Part shown: piece by piece, positions 1 to 8,884 of the stretch
How the letters are laid out: each line of letters opens with the position of its first letter
Position numbering within the stretch: position 1 is the first letter of the stretch
From: Ulvibacterium sp965228935
GTDB lineage: Bacteria; Bacteroidota; Bacteroidia; Flavobacteriales; Flavobacteriaceae
Length of the DNA stretch: 64,000 bases
NCBI RefSeq assembly: GCF_965228935.1
Contig: NZ_OZ245846.1
Coordinates: forward strand, 3,968,001 to 4,032,000
Direction of reading: 5' to 3'
The notes under the pieces: model-generated
What the model saw: only the letters and a program-made list of their open reading frames with translations
Told to the model about the DNA's origin: nothing
The model's database searches: none
Program-made: the position numbers and the translations under genes

Positions 1-155
1 TGTATATGCCCCTGCTGTATATGTTCAAAGGCCTCCAGGGCGTTACTACAACTTGCTACGACTTCCAATTGATCAATTTGTTCGGCATACTTCACCAACA
101 CATTTCTGGCCAGGGGCTCATCATCTACAATAATGCACTTGATCTTATTGGACAT
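1..155 (-). CDS. LytTR-type response regulator, N-terminal part (runs off the window)
   Basis: Only the first 51 codons are present; the gene continues beyond position 1. The start ATG at 155-153 opens a receiver domain: MSNKIKCIIVDDEPLARNVL, with the acidic pair at residues 11-12 that coordinates Mg2+ in CheY-like receivers. The phosphoacceptor Asp and the DNA-binding domain lie outside the window. The start overlaps the last 11 bases of the LytS-type kinase gene, so the two are almost certainly translationally coupled partners. A LytTR output domain is inferred from the universal pairing of this kinase class in Bacteroidota; it is not seen here. Confidence 0.85.
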   Translation of the reverse strand, partial: MSNKIKCIIVDDEPLARNVLVKYAEQIDQLEVVASCSNALEAFEHIQQGHI

Positions 156-1233
156 TCTCTTCTTGGGTTAGGTTGGAAATACTGCTCAAGTCGATATTGA
201 GTTTTACCAAAAAACTATCTTCCTCTTCCAAAATCTTCAATTCATATTTGTCCGGAAAAAACAATTCCAATCGCCTTTTTACGTTGGTAAGTCCTATGTT
301 CTTGTCCGTGTCCAGCCCTTCTTTGGAAGGTTCGGAACTCTTACTGTTTTCCACCATAAAGATCAGATTTTCCTTGATCAGTTTAAGATCTATGGTAATC
401 CAGGCATCACTGATCTCATTATCGGCCCCATGCTTAAATGCATTTTCCACAAAGGGCAATAACAATAGTGGAGGAATGAGCGTTTCGGTATTGTCAATGG
501 ATTCGGAAACGTTGATACTTAAGCCCTCTTCATACCGTATGCGTTCCAGGGCCACCAAGTTCATCAACTGCTCCCATTCCCTTCCAATGGAGATAAAACG
601 TTCGTTGCACTCATATAGCATATAATCCAAAAATTTGGATAGACCCAGGACTACATCAGGGGTTTTTTTGGACTGGGACAGGGACAGGGAATAAATACTG
701 TTTAGGGTGTTGAACAGAAAATGGGGATGGATCTGTGCCTTTAGGAATTTGAGCTCTGTAGCTACTTTCTCCTTTTCCAGTTCCTTGTTGATTTTATCCT
801 TCTGATAGTAGAACAACTGCAATTTAATGGCCATGGCCACAAACACCGGAGTATATACCGCAACAAGGGAATTAAGCAGCTTGGGCAGATATAACATAGG
901 TGTCTTCCAGTATTCCTTTTCCGGGCTATACCAGCGATAGAGATAAGTCCATATCATATAGCGATCGATCACTCCCATGGCTAGGGCTAAAAGTATGGAT
1001 AGTATTACGTACTGGAAAGTTTTCTTGGGATACAGGAACTTGGGCATCAAGTAATAGAGGGTAATGTAGGTTGGAATCATTTTCCATGGCAAAAGAAACA
1101 GCAACTGTTGGAATTGTTCCCAATACTCATCATCATAGCTCCCCCACATTAGGGTATATAATGCCACATAGGACATCCAAAAAAGGACATGATAGTATAC
1201 CCTGTTTTTACGATTTGAAATCTTGTCGATCAT
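145..1233 (-). CDS. LytS/YehU-type sensor histidine kinase
   Basis: Membrane histidine kinase of 362 residues. Four hydrophobic segments fill residues about 12-145, followed by a short coiled coil (about 146-165) and the His_kinase domain. The motif QIHPHFLFN places the phosphoacceptor at His171. The ATP-binding N-box is VENAFKHG (Asn264), and a GLTNVKRRLELFF stretch near the C-terminus is the G-box. There is no periplasmic sensor domain, so the membrane helices themselves probably sense the signal. Its partner is the response regulator starting inside its last codons. The signal is unknown; this is the standard short kinase of Bacteroidota LytS/LytTR pairs. Confidence 0.93.
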   Translation of the reverse strand: MIDKISNRKNRVYYHVLFWMSYVALYTLMWGSYDDEYWEQFQQLLFLLPWKMIPTYITLYYLMPKFLYPKKTFQYVILSILLALAMGVIDRYMIWTYLYRWYSPEKEYWKTPMLYLPKLLNSLVAVYTPVFVAMAIKLQLFYYQKDKINKELEKEKVATELKFLKAQIHPHFLFNTLNSIYSLSLSQSKKTPDVVLGLSKFLDYMLYECNERFISIGREWEQLMNLVALERIRYEEGLSINVSESIDNTETLIPPLLLLPFVENAFKHGADNEISDAWITIDLKLIKENLIFMVENSKSSEPSKEGLDTDKNIGLTNVKRRLELFFPDKYELKILEEEDSFLVKLNIDLSSISNLTQEENVQ

Positions 1234-1449
1234 TCGGAGCGATTTGCCTGCAATTTTTTGTGAAATTACTAATTACCGGTAAGCTTATAAAATAACGGGA
1301 CCAAACGACACTCTTTTGCCCGCCAAAGCCGTTTTTGCCGCGGTAAACGTTTCTCTTTTCAGCTTTTGCTCGATTTTCCCATTTCCCGGTTCGGGACATA
1401 ATAGGACAGGAACATTATTTTGTTAAATTTTTCATAGGCTTTTCTTCTG

Positions 1450-1484
1450 TTTGCCTCGACAATCGCAAGTAAGCCGTACTTTTG
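1450..1484 (+). promoter_or_regulatory. Bacteroidota-type promoter ahead of the MscS channel gene
   Basis: TTTG at 1450-1453 and TACTTTTG at 1477-1484 (a full match to TAnnTTTG) are separated by 23 bases, within the range known for the Bacteroidota primary sigma factor. Transcription would begin near 1490, which leaves a short leader before ATG 1506 and excludes the TTG at 1482, inside the -7 box, as the start codon. Confidence 0.6.
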
Positions 1485-1505
1485 CAATCGCCAATTCAAC
1501 AGTGC

Positions 1506-2759
1506 ATGGTTATGGATACAAAATATGGTCATATCCTCTATGATTATCTTCTAAAAATGGGATTGGAGGAAACATCGGCGTCTTATGTTAACCTGTTTGT
1601 GCTTTTAGTGGGAAGTATTGCCATTTCCGGGTTATTGGATTTCATTATCTGGAAAATCCTCCGCACACTTTCGGTACGTTTGGCCAGGCGTACGGCGACT
1701 AATTTTGACAATTTTCTGGTTGCCCACAAAGTGCCTAGATATATTGCCCATGTATTTCCTTTATTGTTGCTTTTTGAACTTTTCCCGGTAGTATTCATGG
1801 ATTTTGAATATGGCGGTGCCCTAGCACTTAAGGCATTGATGATCTTAGGGGTACTATTAGCGTTGGTGCTGGTAAAAAGTTTGCTTTCGAGCACCAAGGA
1901 TTACTTGAAGACATTGCCCCACTTGCGGGACAAACCCTTGGACAGCTACATTCAGGTCTTTATGATATTTGCCTGGGCCGGAGGCATTTTGACCATTTTC
2001 GCCATTATTACCGATACCACGATTTGGAAATTCTTTACGGCCCTTGGTGCGGCATCCGCAGTTATCCTTTTGATTTTCAAGGATTCCATTCTGGGCCTTG
2101 TAGCAAGTATACAGGTGAGCATAAACGATATGGTGCGGATCGGCGACTGGATTACCTTTGAGAAATATGGCGCGGACGGCGATGTCATTGAAATTACGTT
2201 GGCTACCGTAAAGGTGCAGAATTTTGACAAGACGATTACTACCATCCCTACCTATGCACTGATTTCCGATTCCTTCAAAAATTGGAGGGGCATGCAGAAA
2301 TCGGGAGGAAGGCGTATAAAACGGGCCTTAATAGTAAGGCAGAAAAGTGTGAAGTTTCTAAGCCCGGAGGATGTGGAATCCTTAAAGAAAATAGAGCTTA
2401 TCGCCCAATATTTGGAAAACAGGAGCAAAAAAATCGCTACCTTCAATCAGGAGCGTGGGGTGAACAAGAGTTTGTCCATAAATGGCAGGAACCTGACCAA
2501 TCTGGGTGTCTTCCGCAAATACATTGAGAATTATTTGGAGAATCATTCCGCTATCAATAAGGACATGACCTTAATGATACGTCAATTAAGTCCGACCCCC
2601 CAAGGGATTCCCTTGGAGATCTATACCTTTAGTAGTGATAAGCGATGGGAAAATTATGAATACATCATGGCGGATATATTCGATCATTTGTTGGCGGCCC
2701 TCCCCTATTTTGAACTGGAAATCTTTGAATTGCCCACATCTTTGGAAGCGGTTACCTAA
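1506..2759 (+). CDS. ybdG: Mechanosensitive ion channel, MscS family (YbdG-like)
   Basis: Inner-membrane channel of about 417 residues that would open on hypo-osmotic stretch. Five hydrophobic segments precede the conserved MscS pore/beta domain. The stretch KYGADGDVIEITLATVKVQN, then TITTIPTYALISDSFKNW and SGGRRIKR, is close to what I recall of E. coli YbdG, and the length is close to the roughly 415 residues of that protein. A conserved C-terminal part (DMTLMIRQLSPTPQGIPLEIY) is also YbdG-like. I chose ATG 1506 (ATG 1512 is also possible), because an upstream TTG lies within the promoter. It is a single gene, convergent with the acylase gene. Confidence 0.92.
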   Translation: MVMDTKYGHILYDYLLKMGLEETSASYVNLFVLLVGSIAISGLLDFIIWKILRTLSVRLARRTATNFDNFLVAHKVPRYIAHVFPLLLLFELFPVVFMDFEYGGALALKALMILGVLLALVLVKSLLSSTKDYLKTLPHLRDKPLDSYIQVFMIFAWAGGILTIFAIITDTTIWKFFTALGAASAVILLIFKDSILGLVASIQVSINDMVRIGDWITFEKYGADGDVIEITLATVKVQNFDKTITTIPTYALISDSFKNWRGMQKSGGRRIKRALIVRQKSVKFLSPEDVESLKKIELIAQYLENRSKKIATFNQERGVNKSLSINGRNLTNLGVFRKYIENYLENHSAINKDMTLMIRQLSPTPQGIPLEIYTFSSDKRWENYEYIMADIFDHLLAALPYFELEIFELPTSLEAVT

Positions 2760-2794
2760 TTAACAGCTATTTTTATCAACAGGATTTAATCGTC

Positions 2795-4873
2795 CTACTC
2801 CGTAATCAACAGCTCTTTTAATTTGGTATTTTCCCTTATTTCCTTTGGATAAAAGTATACATCCCGTAACCGACGTTTTAGCAATATCTCAAATTGATCT
2901 GTTGGTTCAAAGGGTGGATCTTCCGTAAAATTCCCATAGCTCAAAAGTCCTTTGGCCCTTAATCTAGACCCAAACTCGATAACCGATGAGAAAGCGGTTC
3001 CCCCAACCAAAAATTTCTTGTGTTCCGGGCCTGGCCTATAGAAACCTGCCGAAAAACAACCTACCTCATTTAGCCCCAAGGCCCCGCCTAAAACCTTGTC
3101 CTTAAGTTGGGTCTTGAATACAGAATCAAAGGTAACATCGAGCGAGCCATACTTCTCTTTGGTCTGCTTTGCGGCTTGTGCCAACTTTTTCTTTGCCGAT
3201 GTGGTAAGTCCGTCAGGGAACCCTTCTAAATTTGCCCACGGGAATTCCTTTGTAAACATGCTATCTCCAGAAACCAGCAAGTACCATTCTATAAACAGGA
3301 TGGCCCCTTTGCTTTTTGGATCCAATTTTTTGTCCCATTGGGACAGTACCTTGGCTGCGCTTTTTAAATCCTGGTCCTTGGATTGTTCGGCAAAGGCAAT
3401 CAATTCTCCCAGTACGATTTCCGCCAATTCCGATTTTGTAGACCCCTGAAATTCCAGCAGATCGTCAAAAGTCAATCTGTCCTTGCTTAAAAGCATTTTA
3501 AGCGATTTCCTGGCCCTTAGATCAAAATTAGAAAAGGCAAAGTAAGGCGGATAGTCCTTCTCTTCCAGCGCTGGAGGATAGGTACTTGTCCAAGGTGAGT
3601 TATTGGAGTTTGCCACAAAACCGCTTTGAGGATCGATAATCTTTGGAAGCTCCCCATAACTATGATATGAGTGTACCAAGGCACCTGGTCTTGAGCTGGG
3701 AATGATTTGGGACCACTGCCCCAAATTGCCCGAAGGCCTTTGGGGAATAATTCCGTTGTATACATATCCAATTGACCCCTTTTTATCGGCTAAGATTATG
3801 TTCTGGAGGGGAAGTTGTAATTTTGAAAGTGCCTTTTCAAATCCAGCCACGTTCGTAGCCCTTCCCATTTCCATCAGTTGCTGCATCATAAAAGGTCTAT
3901 CCAAACCCGACAATCGTAACGCCAATGCCCTTCCATTTTTTTCCGATACCAAATAGCCGTAGGCACTTTTTTTGATTTGCACAGTGCTATCCAAAAATGA
4001 ATTCCCTTCCTTTATCTTAATGGAAGCTGGGGAAATCTCCAGACCGGTCCAGTTTCCCTCTAGCTTGTACTTCCCGTTTTGGAGTTCCAATTCAATAAGA
4101 TCAAAACTATCGGCCTGATTAAAGGTCATCCCCCAGCCCAAGTTTTCATTGAACCCCATTGCCATGCTGGGTGATCCCAATTGCATAATGCCGTATAGAT
4201 TGGTTTTATCATCTGTGAGATGGGCTTCAAAAAAACGATGGTTCTCCATCCACGGTGGATGGGGTTGGATCAATAGCATGGTATTACCACTAGCCGATTT
4301 CCTTGGCCCAATGGCCCATGCGTTGGAACCTGCATTTTCCCATGAGGTAGATTGCTGATTCAGCGCAAAGGCCCCCACACCAACATGATAGGATAATTGC
4401 AAATGGGAAAGCAGGTCCGTATTCAGAATGGGGAGGACCGCTTCGTTTTCGGGATGGATTAGATGGGAATACTTCCGGGTATAGGCATTCATACCGGAGA
4501 CAAAAGCGTTTATGTATTCCTTCATTTCCGTTGTCTGAAGGTCATACCATGTTTTTGATCTTGCCGGGATATTAAGCCTCCATATCTTTACATCTGATTG
4601 GACGTTTTCCTGCCCGCCCCAATATTCGGCACTTTTCCCTCTGGCCTTTGCATATAGTTTTAAGATTACATTGCCATGGGCCTTCATTTGGGCCCAACCC
4701 AAACCATAATAAAGATCCTTTGTCCACTTGGCCTCTATATGCGGTATGCCCCATTGGTCCCAACGGATGGTTGCCTTCTGAGCCTTAACTTTGCAATGTG
4801 ATGAAATAACTATGGATATGATCAATACCCAATACATCCATTTCAATACCTGCCTGTTTGTAAACTGTACCAT
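2795..4873 (-). CDS. Penicillin acylase family (Ntn) hydrolase, exported
   Basis: A 692-residue precursor of the N-terminal-nucleophile acylase family, which cleaves amide bonds of acylated substrates such as penicillins, acyl-homoserine lactones or lipopeptides. Residues 1-31 form a signal peptide ending near VKA-QKA. The alpha-chain motif WDQWGIPHIEA is typical. The autocatalytic cleavage site is Gly182-Ser183 in AGSNAWAIG, so Ser183 would become the N-terminal nucleophile of the beta chain; family members act in the periplasm as alpha/beta heterodimers. The substrate cannot be read from the sequence. It stands alone, with the AraC regulator gene just upstream on the same strand (73-base gap), which could control it. 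Confidence 0.9.
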   Translation of the reverse strand: MVQFTNRQVLKWMYWVLIISIVISSHCKVKAQKATIRWDQWGIPHIEAKWTKDLYYGLGWAQMKAHGNVILKLYAKARGKSAEYWGGQENVQSDVKIWRLNIPARSKTWYDLQTTEMKEYINAFVSGMNAYTRKYSHLIHPENEAVLPILNTDLLSHLQLSYHVGVGAFALNQQSTSWENAGSNAWAIGPRKSASGNTMLLIQPHPPWMENHRFFEAHLTDDKTNLYGIMQLGSPSMAMGFNENLGWGMTFNQADSFDLIELELQNGKYKLEGNWTGLEISPASIKIKEGNSFLDSTVQIKKSAYGYLVSEKNGRALALRLSGLDRPFMMQQLMEMGRATNVAGFEKALSKLQLPLQNIILADKKGSIGYVYNGIIPQRPSGNLGQWSQIIPSSRPGALVHSYHSYGELPKIIDPQSGFVANSNNSPWTSTYPPALEEKDYPPYFAFSNFDLRARKSLKMLLSKDRLTFDDLLEFQGSTKSELAEIVLGELIAFAEQSKDQDLKSAAKVLSQWDKKLDPKSKGAILFIEWYLLVSGDSMFTKEFPWANLEGFPDGLTTSAKKKLAQAAKQTKEKYGSLDVTFDSVFKTQLKDKVLGGALGLNEVGCFSAGFYRPGPEHKKFLVGGTAFSSVIEFGSRLRAKGLLSYGNFTEDPPFEPTDQFEILLKRRLRDVYFYPKEIRENTKLKELLITE

Positions 4874-4946
4874 TTCTTTCTTAAATCAAGGAGTAAAAGT
4901 ACAAGGCCAAGGGAAAGAGGCGTTCGGATTCCGGAATCCGAACACT

Positions 4947-6038
4947 TTAGTCATTTTTTAGGCCGGAAATAAACTCTGAAGGGGTAACCCCAAGTTTCTT
5001 TTTAAAAAATGTATTGAAAACGGACCTGGAATTAAATCCACTGTCGTACATCACTTCCATAATGGTAAGCTTTGTGTCTTTTGTGCTTTCCAGAAGGTAT
5101 TTAGCATGTTTTACCCGGAGCGTGTTGATGTATTCCGAAAAGTTTACCTTAAAGTGCTGATTGATTATTTGGGACAGCAGCTTTGGATGCAAGTTCAACT
5201 CTTCCGATAACATACTTAAGGTCAGGTCCGAATTGAGATAGGGTTTGTTCTTCTCCAAATATTCTTCAATACGAGGGATTTCCTCTTTGTCCGAAACAAG
5301 GGTGTGTTCCCGCTTTCTGGAAGTGCTTTCCATTCGGTAAATCTCCTTTACCAGTCTCACATCATCCCGACCGATTTGCCTAAAATACTGTGGATTTTTG
5401 AGTCCTTGAAAGGTAATTAAGTTCACAAGGATCAGAACTTCAAATTGTACAATGGTTTCGGTAGAGAGGCTCTCCCCGAAAATTATGACTTCTGGAAGGG
5501 CCGTACTCAAAATATTGCAAACAATTATGGCCAACATCACCAAAAGTAGCAGCTTTAACCATTTGATTTCCGGAATTGAAATTGCCGTGGTTACGGTTTT
5601 TATCGTCTTTTTGTAATTCAAGATTTCATAGTATCCGAAAAAACAGTAAAGAAGCATTGATAAAAGCAATAAAAAGGCGAATTCCTGGCTACAGCTCATT
5701 TTGTTAAGAATGGCCGCGAGGACTATGGCAAAAAAAGGAAGAAAATGCAATATATCCCTTCGGCCAAATCGGTGGCCCCTTATCAGCCGGGATTTAATGT
5801 GGAAATAGATCAGGGGGCCATAAAGAAACCCATAACTACAGCTAAACCGTGACAATGCTTGTGTCAAGATCTGTTGGCTCCATAAAAAATTGTATGTAAA
5901 GTGCACGCCCAAGGTGAATAACAGCAAAGCAAGATAGAGGTTGCCTTTTCTTTTTCGATACTGAGGGGTTAAAAAGATTAGGCATAAGAGGAAACTCTGC
6001 CAAACGACAATGGTGTGGATAATGTTCTGAAAGTACAT
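4947..6038 (-). CDS. AraC-family regulator with membrane N-terminus
   Basis: The protein has 363 residues. Residues 1-210 hold about six or seven hydrophobic segments and residues about 265-360 a C-terminal AraC double helix-turn-helix (LSEELNLHPKLLSQIINQHF, then VMYDSGFNSRSVFNTFFKK). This membrane-plus-AraC design is common in Bacteroidota and probably couples a membrane-sensed signal directly to transcription. It lies upstream of the acylase gene on the same strand, and of the Gfo oxidoreductase gene on the other strand, so either may be a target. The ligand is unknown. Confidence 0.88.
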   Translation of the reverse strand: MYFQNIIHTIVVWQSFLLCLIFLTPQYRKRKGNLYLALLLFTLGVHFTYNFLWSQQILTQALSRFSCSYGFLYGPLIYFHIKSRLIRGHRFGRRDILHFLPFFAIVLAAILNKMSCSQEFAFLLLLSMLLYCFFGYYEILNYKKTIKTVTTAISIPEIKWLKLLLLVMLAIIVCNILSTALPEVIIFGESLSTETIVQFEVLILVNLITFQGLKNPQYFRQIGRDDVRLVKEIYRMESTSRKREHTLVSDKEEIPRIEEYLEKNKPYLNSDLTLSMLSEELNLHPKLLSQIINQHFKVNFSEYINTLRVKHAKYLLESTKDTKLTIMEVMYDSGFNSRSVFNTFFKKKLGVTPSEFISGLKND

Positions 6039-6239
6039 TCTCTTCTAGCTTATTTCGCATTTCCCATGAAATGGTAAGATACCATTCTTTTTTTCGGGAT
6101 AAAAAGGAAAGATTGGGATAACAAATTGTTAAAAAGGGAAAGTTTTTTGAATATTTCCAGAATATATCACAAAACATTTTTTATTCCGAAAGCGGTGTAA
6201 CTTCATTTTGGTTATTTTAGAACCAACAAATATGACACT

Positions 6240-7346
6240 ATGGGTTCAAGAAGAGATTTTTTAGAAAAGCTTACCGTTTCAACCATTAGTTTACCATTGC
6301 TATATAACCCGACGAACTTGTTCGCCGTTTCCGATCAGCCTTATGACGGACCGATACTGAAGGTTGCCCTTATGGGGCTTGGAAGCTATGCGAGAAGGGT
6401 GGCAAAGGCTATGGAATCCTGTAAGCGTGCCAAATTGACCGGGCTTATCAGCGGTACTCCTTCCAAAATAGTCGAGTGGCGGGCCAAATATGGTATTCTC
6501 GAAAAGAATTGTTACAACTACGATAATTTTGATCAGATCAAGGACAACCCGGATATCGATGTGGTTTACGTCATCACCCCCAATGCACTTCACAAAGATC
6601 AGACGATACGGGCGGCCAGGGCTGGAAAACATGTAATCTGTGAAAAGCCCATGGGCGTCAATGCCCAAGAAGGTCAGGAAATGGTGGATGCCTGTAAAAC
6701 GGCCAATGTAAAATTATTGATAGGTTACCGTATGCACTATGAACCCAAAACCGTGGAAGTAATTCGAATGCGTAAGGCCGGGGAATTTGGAAAGCTCAAA
6801 TTTTTTCAGGGACAATCCGGATTTACCATCGGAGATCCTACCCAATGGCGTTTGAACAAGGAACTGGCCGGTGGAGGGGCCATGATGGATATCGGGATTT
6901 ATTCCATCAATGGTGCACGCTATATGTTGGGTGAGGAACCTATTTGGGTCACCGCCCAAGAGACGAAAACAGATCCGGTAAAGTTCAAGGAAGGTGTGGA
7001 CGAAACCATACAGTTTCAAATGGGTTTTCCCAGTGGTGCCGTAGCCTCTTGCCTTTCTACCTATGCCATGAGCCATTTAGATCGTTTTTTCTTGAACGGG
7101 GAGGATGGTTTTGCGGAAATGCAACCCTCTACGGGCTATGGTCCTATAAAAGGACGGACGCATAAAGGTGAACTGACACAACCTCACATCACCCACCAGA
7201 CCTTACAAATGGACGGGATGGCCCAACTTATTTTTGAAGGTGTGGAACCCATTGTACCCCTAGATGGGGAGGAAGGCGTTAAGGATATGAAGATTATAGA
7301 TGCTATATATCTAGCGGTAAAGACCGGAAAACGTGTGGATTTATAG
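6240..7346 (+). CDS. Gfo/Idh/MocA-family oxidoreductase with Tat-like signal
   Basis: NAD(P)-dependent sugar oxidoreductase of 368 residues. The N-terminus SRRDFLEKLTVSTISLPLL resembles a twin-arginine signal. It is followed by a Rossmann start (LKVALMGLGSYARR, GxGxxA form) and the family motif CEKPMGV near residue 140. The C-terminal half has the alpha/beta fold with a GGGAMMDIGIY stretch. Exported members of this family carry their own bound cofactor (known of glucose-fructose oxidoreductase). It converges on a DUF1080 gene 36 bases away. Together they repeat, in split form, the DUF1080-Gfo-DUF1080 cassette at 34.5-37.3 kb, which suggests oxidation of glycosides at C3 and later cleavage. 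That pathway is inference. Confidence 0.9.
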   Translation: MGSRRDFLEKLTVSTISLPLLYNPTNLFAVSDQPYDGPILKVALMGLGSYARRVAKAMESCKRAKLTGLISGTPSKIVEWRAKYGILEKNCYNYDNFDQIKDNPDIDVVYVITPNALHKDQTIRAARAGKHVICEKPMGVNAQEGQEMVDACKTANVKLLIGYRMHYEPKTVEVIRMRKAGEFGKLKFFQGQSGFTIGDPTQWRLNKELAGGGAMMDIGIYSINGARYMLGEEPIWVTAQETKTDPVKFKEGVDETIQFQMGFPSGAVASCLSTYAMSHLDRFFLNGEDGFAEMQPSTGYGPIKGRTHKGELTQPHITHQTLQMDGMAQLIFEGVEPIVPLDGEEGVKDMKIIDAIYLAVKTGKRVDL

Positions 7347-7358
7347 TAGGATTAAGTC

Positions 7359-7372
7359 AACTTTTAAAAGTT
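7359..7372. other. Palindrome in the convergent junction
   Basis: AACTTTTAAAAGTT is a perfect 14-base palindrome, flanked by direct copies of TAAGTC, between two convergent stop codons. It could form a weak bidirectional transcription stop. There is little GC in the stem, so the role is uncertain. Confidence 0.3.
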
Positions 7373-7382
7373 AAGTCCAAGA

Positions 7383-8216
7383 CTAATATTCCATCAACTC
7401 TATTTTTCGAAAATCGATGGGATGGCTATTGGATTGAAAGGAAACATATCCGCCCCTTACCGAGGTATTCCCTTCCACGATCAATGTTTTTGCGGTCTCA
7501 TTATCGGGGTCATACGTGGGATTGGCATAACTTAAAATGGCCTCCCCGTTCACAAAGTGGGTTATTTTTCCATCCTGGATATCTATTTCCGCAGTTACCC
7601 ATTGATTTCCATGAAAGGTTCGGGGTACCGTTGCCGGCGTACAGGTAGTTGTATTTTTTATTCCATTAACCTCCACAAAAATCCCATTGACGCAAAGGGC
7701 CCCAAGCGGGCGATCGTCCTTATCATTACCACCATGAAAGTTATATTCCAAGCAAATGGGAAAGGGTTGATCCATTTTTTGTGTATTGGGCGGTTGGCCG
7801 TGAAATTGTATACCGCTATCCCTATACCCCCACTCCGGTGCCCCAGGTGCCGTTTCGCCGACGAACCGGTATTCTACCTTAAGGCGATAGTCCGTTAGTC
7901 GTTTATCATAGTACAAGGTGCCGAAACGATCGTTCAATTCAGGACCGTAACCATCATAGCGGATACTTAGTATGCTATCGGCTACCCGAAAGGTATTGCC
8001 AAAATTTTCACCAAGGGGGTACCCGTTTATTTTCATGGTCCAACCTTCCAGGTCCTTTCCATTGAAAATGGATACCCATTCTTTTTTTGTTGTTTGTGAC
8101 GTTTCCGGAGCCTCGAACCCCTTTTTGGAATCGGCTTTCTTCTGGCCGCAGGAAACCAATAAAAATGCGAATGGTAGTAGGATGAATTTTATGGATATAT
8201 TGAAGGCAGGTTGCAT
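7383..8216 (-). CDS. DUF1080 (3-keto-disaccharide hydrolase family) lipoprotein
   Basis: A 277-residue protein with a lipoprotein signal (FAFLLVSCG; Cys23 would be acylated). Residues about 45-275 form the PF06439 domain, a concanavalin-like beta sandwich. Telling stretches are SIFNGKDLEGWTM, YRDSGIQFHGQPPNT and the closing SNSHPIDFRKIELMEY. Family members are now linked to hydrolysis of 3-keto-glycosides made by Gfo-type oxidoreductases, which fits the convergent Gfo gene next door. It would act on the periplasmic face or cell surface. The catalytic residues are not something I can assign with confidence. Confidence 0.88.
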   Translation of the reverse strand: MQPAFNISIKFILLPFAFLLVSCGQKKADSKKGFEAPETSQTTKKEWVSIFNGKDLEGWTMKINGYPLGENFGNTFRVADSILSIRYDGYGPELNDRFGTLYYDKRLTDYRLKVEYRFVGETAPGAPEWGYRDSGIQFHGQPPNTQKMDQPFPICLEYNFHGGNDKDDRPLGALCVNGIFVEVNGIKNTTTCTPATVPRTFHGNQWVTAEIDIQDGKITHFVNGEAILSYANPTYDPDNETAKTLIVEGNTSVRGGYVSFQSNSHPIDFRKIELMEY

Positions 8217-8352
8217 TGTTATTAGGTATTGGACTATTTCCTTTTAAAAATAGGGATAAAAAAATAATCCAATGCCTGAAATAATTTAATGACCATTGAA
8301 TACGAAAATCCAAGAATGATGAAATATGTGTCGAGAAAGTCAAATAAATGGC

Positions 8353-8799
8353 TCAATCTCCATCATATAACTTTAATTCCGTCGGATAAGGAGTTCCTTT
8401 TCCAGTTTCCAGATAATCCTTTAGGCTTAATAAATAGACGGTCCATTTTGTGTTAAAATAGGTAAGGGATGCCATATCATCGGACGGAATATTGCTATGC
8501 GTATGGGTCAAAAATACCTGTCCCTCCCTTTCTTCCAGCTCAAACGTCAGTACGGCATTCTGCCATGGCGTAGGGCCTTCGGAACAGGTCAACTCCAATT
8601 TTTCGTAAGGAACAATTGCTGTGTACTTAAAAGTTAGGGTCGTTAGGTTTTCAAAGTGTAGGGCTATCGTTTCCCCGATTTTCGGGTCACCTTTTGCAGA
8701 GGTGGCCCACCATTTCTCCAGCCCTTGGGGTTCGGATATGGCTTTATACATTTCTTCTTTGGTGGTCTTTGCGCCTATAAAGTGTCTGGAGTCCTTCAT
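8353..8799 (-). CDS. SRPBCC (AHSA1-like) domain protein
   Basis: A 148-residue cytoplasmic protein made of one START/Bet v1-type helix-grip domain. The opening (EMYKAISEPQGLEKWWATSAKGDPKIGE) has the WW-A pattern of the AHSA1/ActD subgroup, followed by alternating beta strands. These proteins bind small hydrophobic ligands or, in AHSA1, Hsp90; the bacterial role is mostly unknown. Two further members lie at 29.5-30.4 kb. It has no clear operon partner: the gaps are 136 and 85 bases. Confidence 0.85.
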   Translation of the reverse strand: MKDSRHFIGAKTTKEEMYKAISEPQGLEKWWATSAKGDPKIGETIALHFENLTTLTFKYTAIVPYEKLELTCSEGPTPWQNAVLTFELEEREGQVFLTHTHSNIPSDDMASLTYFNTKWTVYLLSLKDYLETGKGTPYPTELKLYDGD

Positions 8800-8884
8800 A
8801 TTAAAGTAAATGGCACAGAGAAGTTACGAAAAGAAAGTTAAAGCAAGGTTATTCACAAAATAAGGGTTAGCGTCTTAAAACTAC

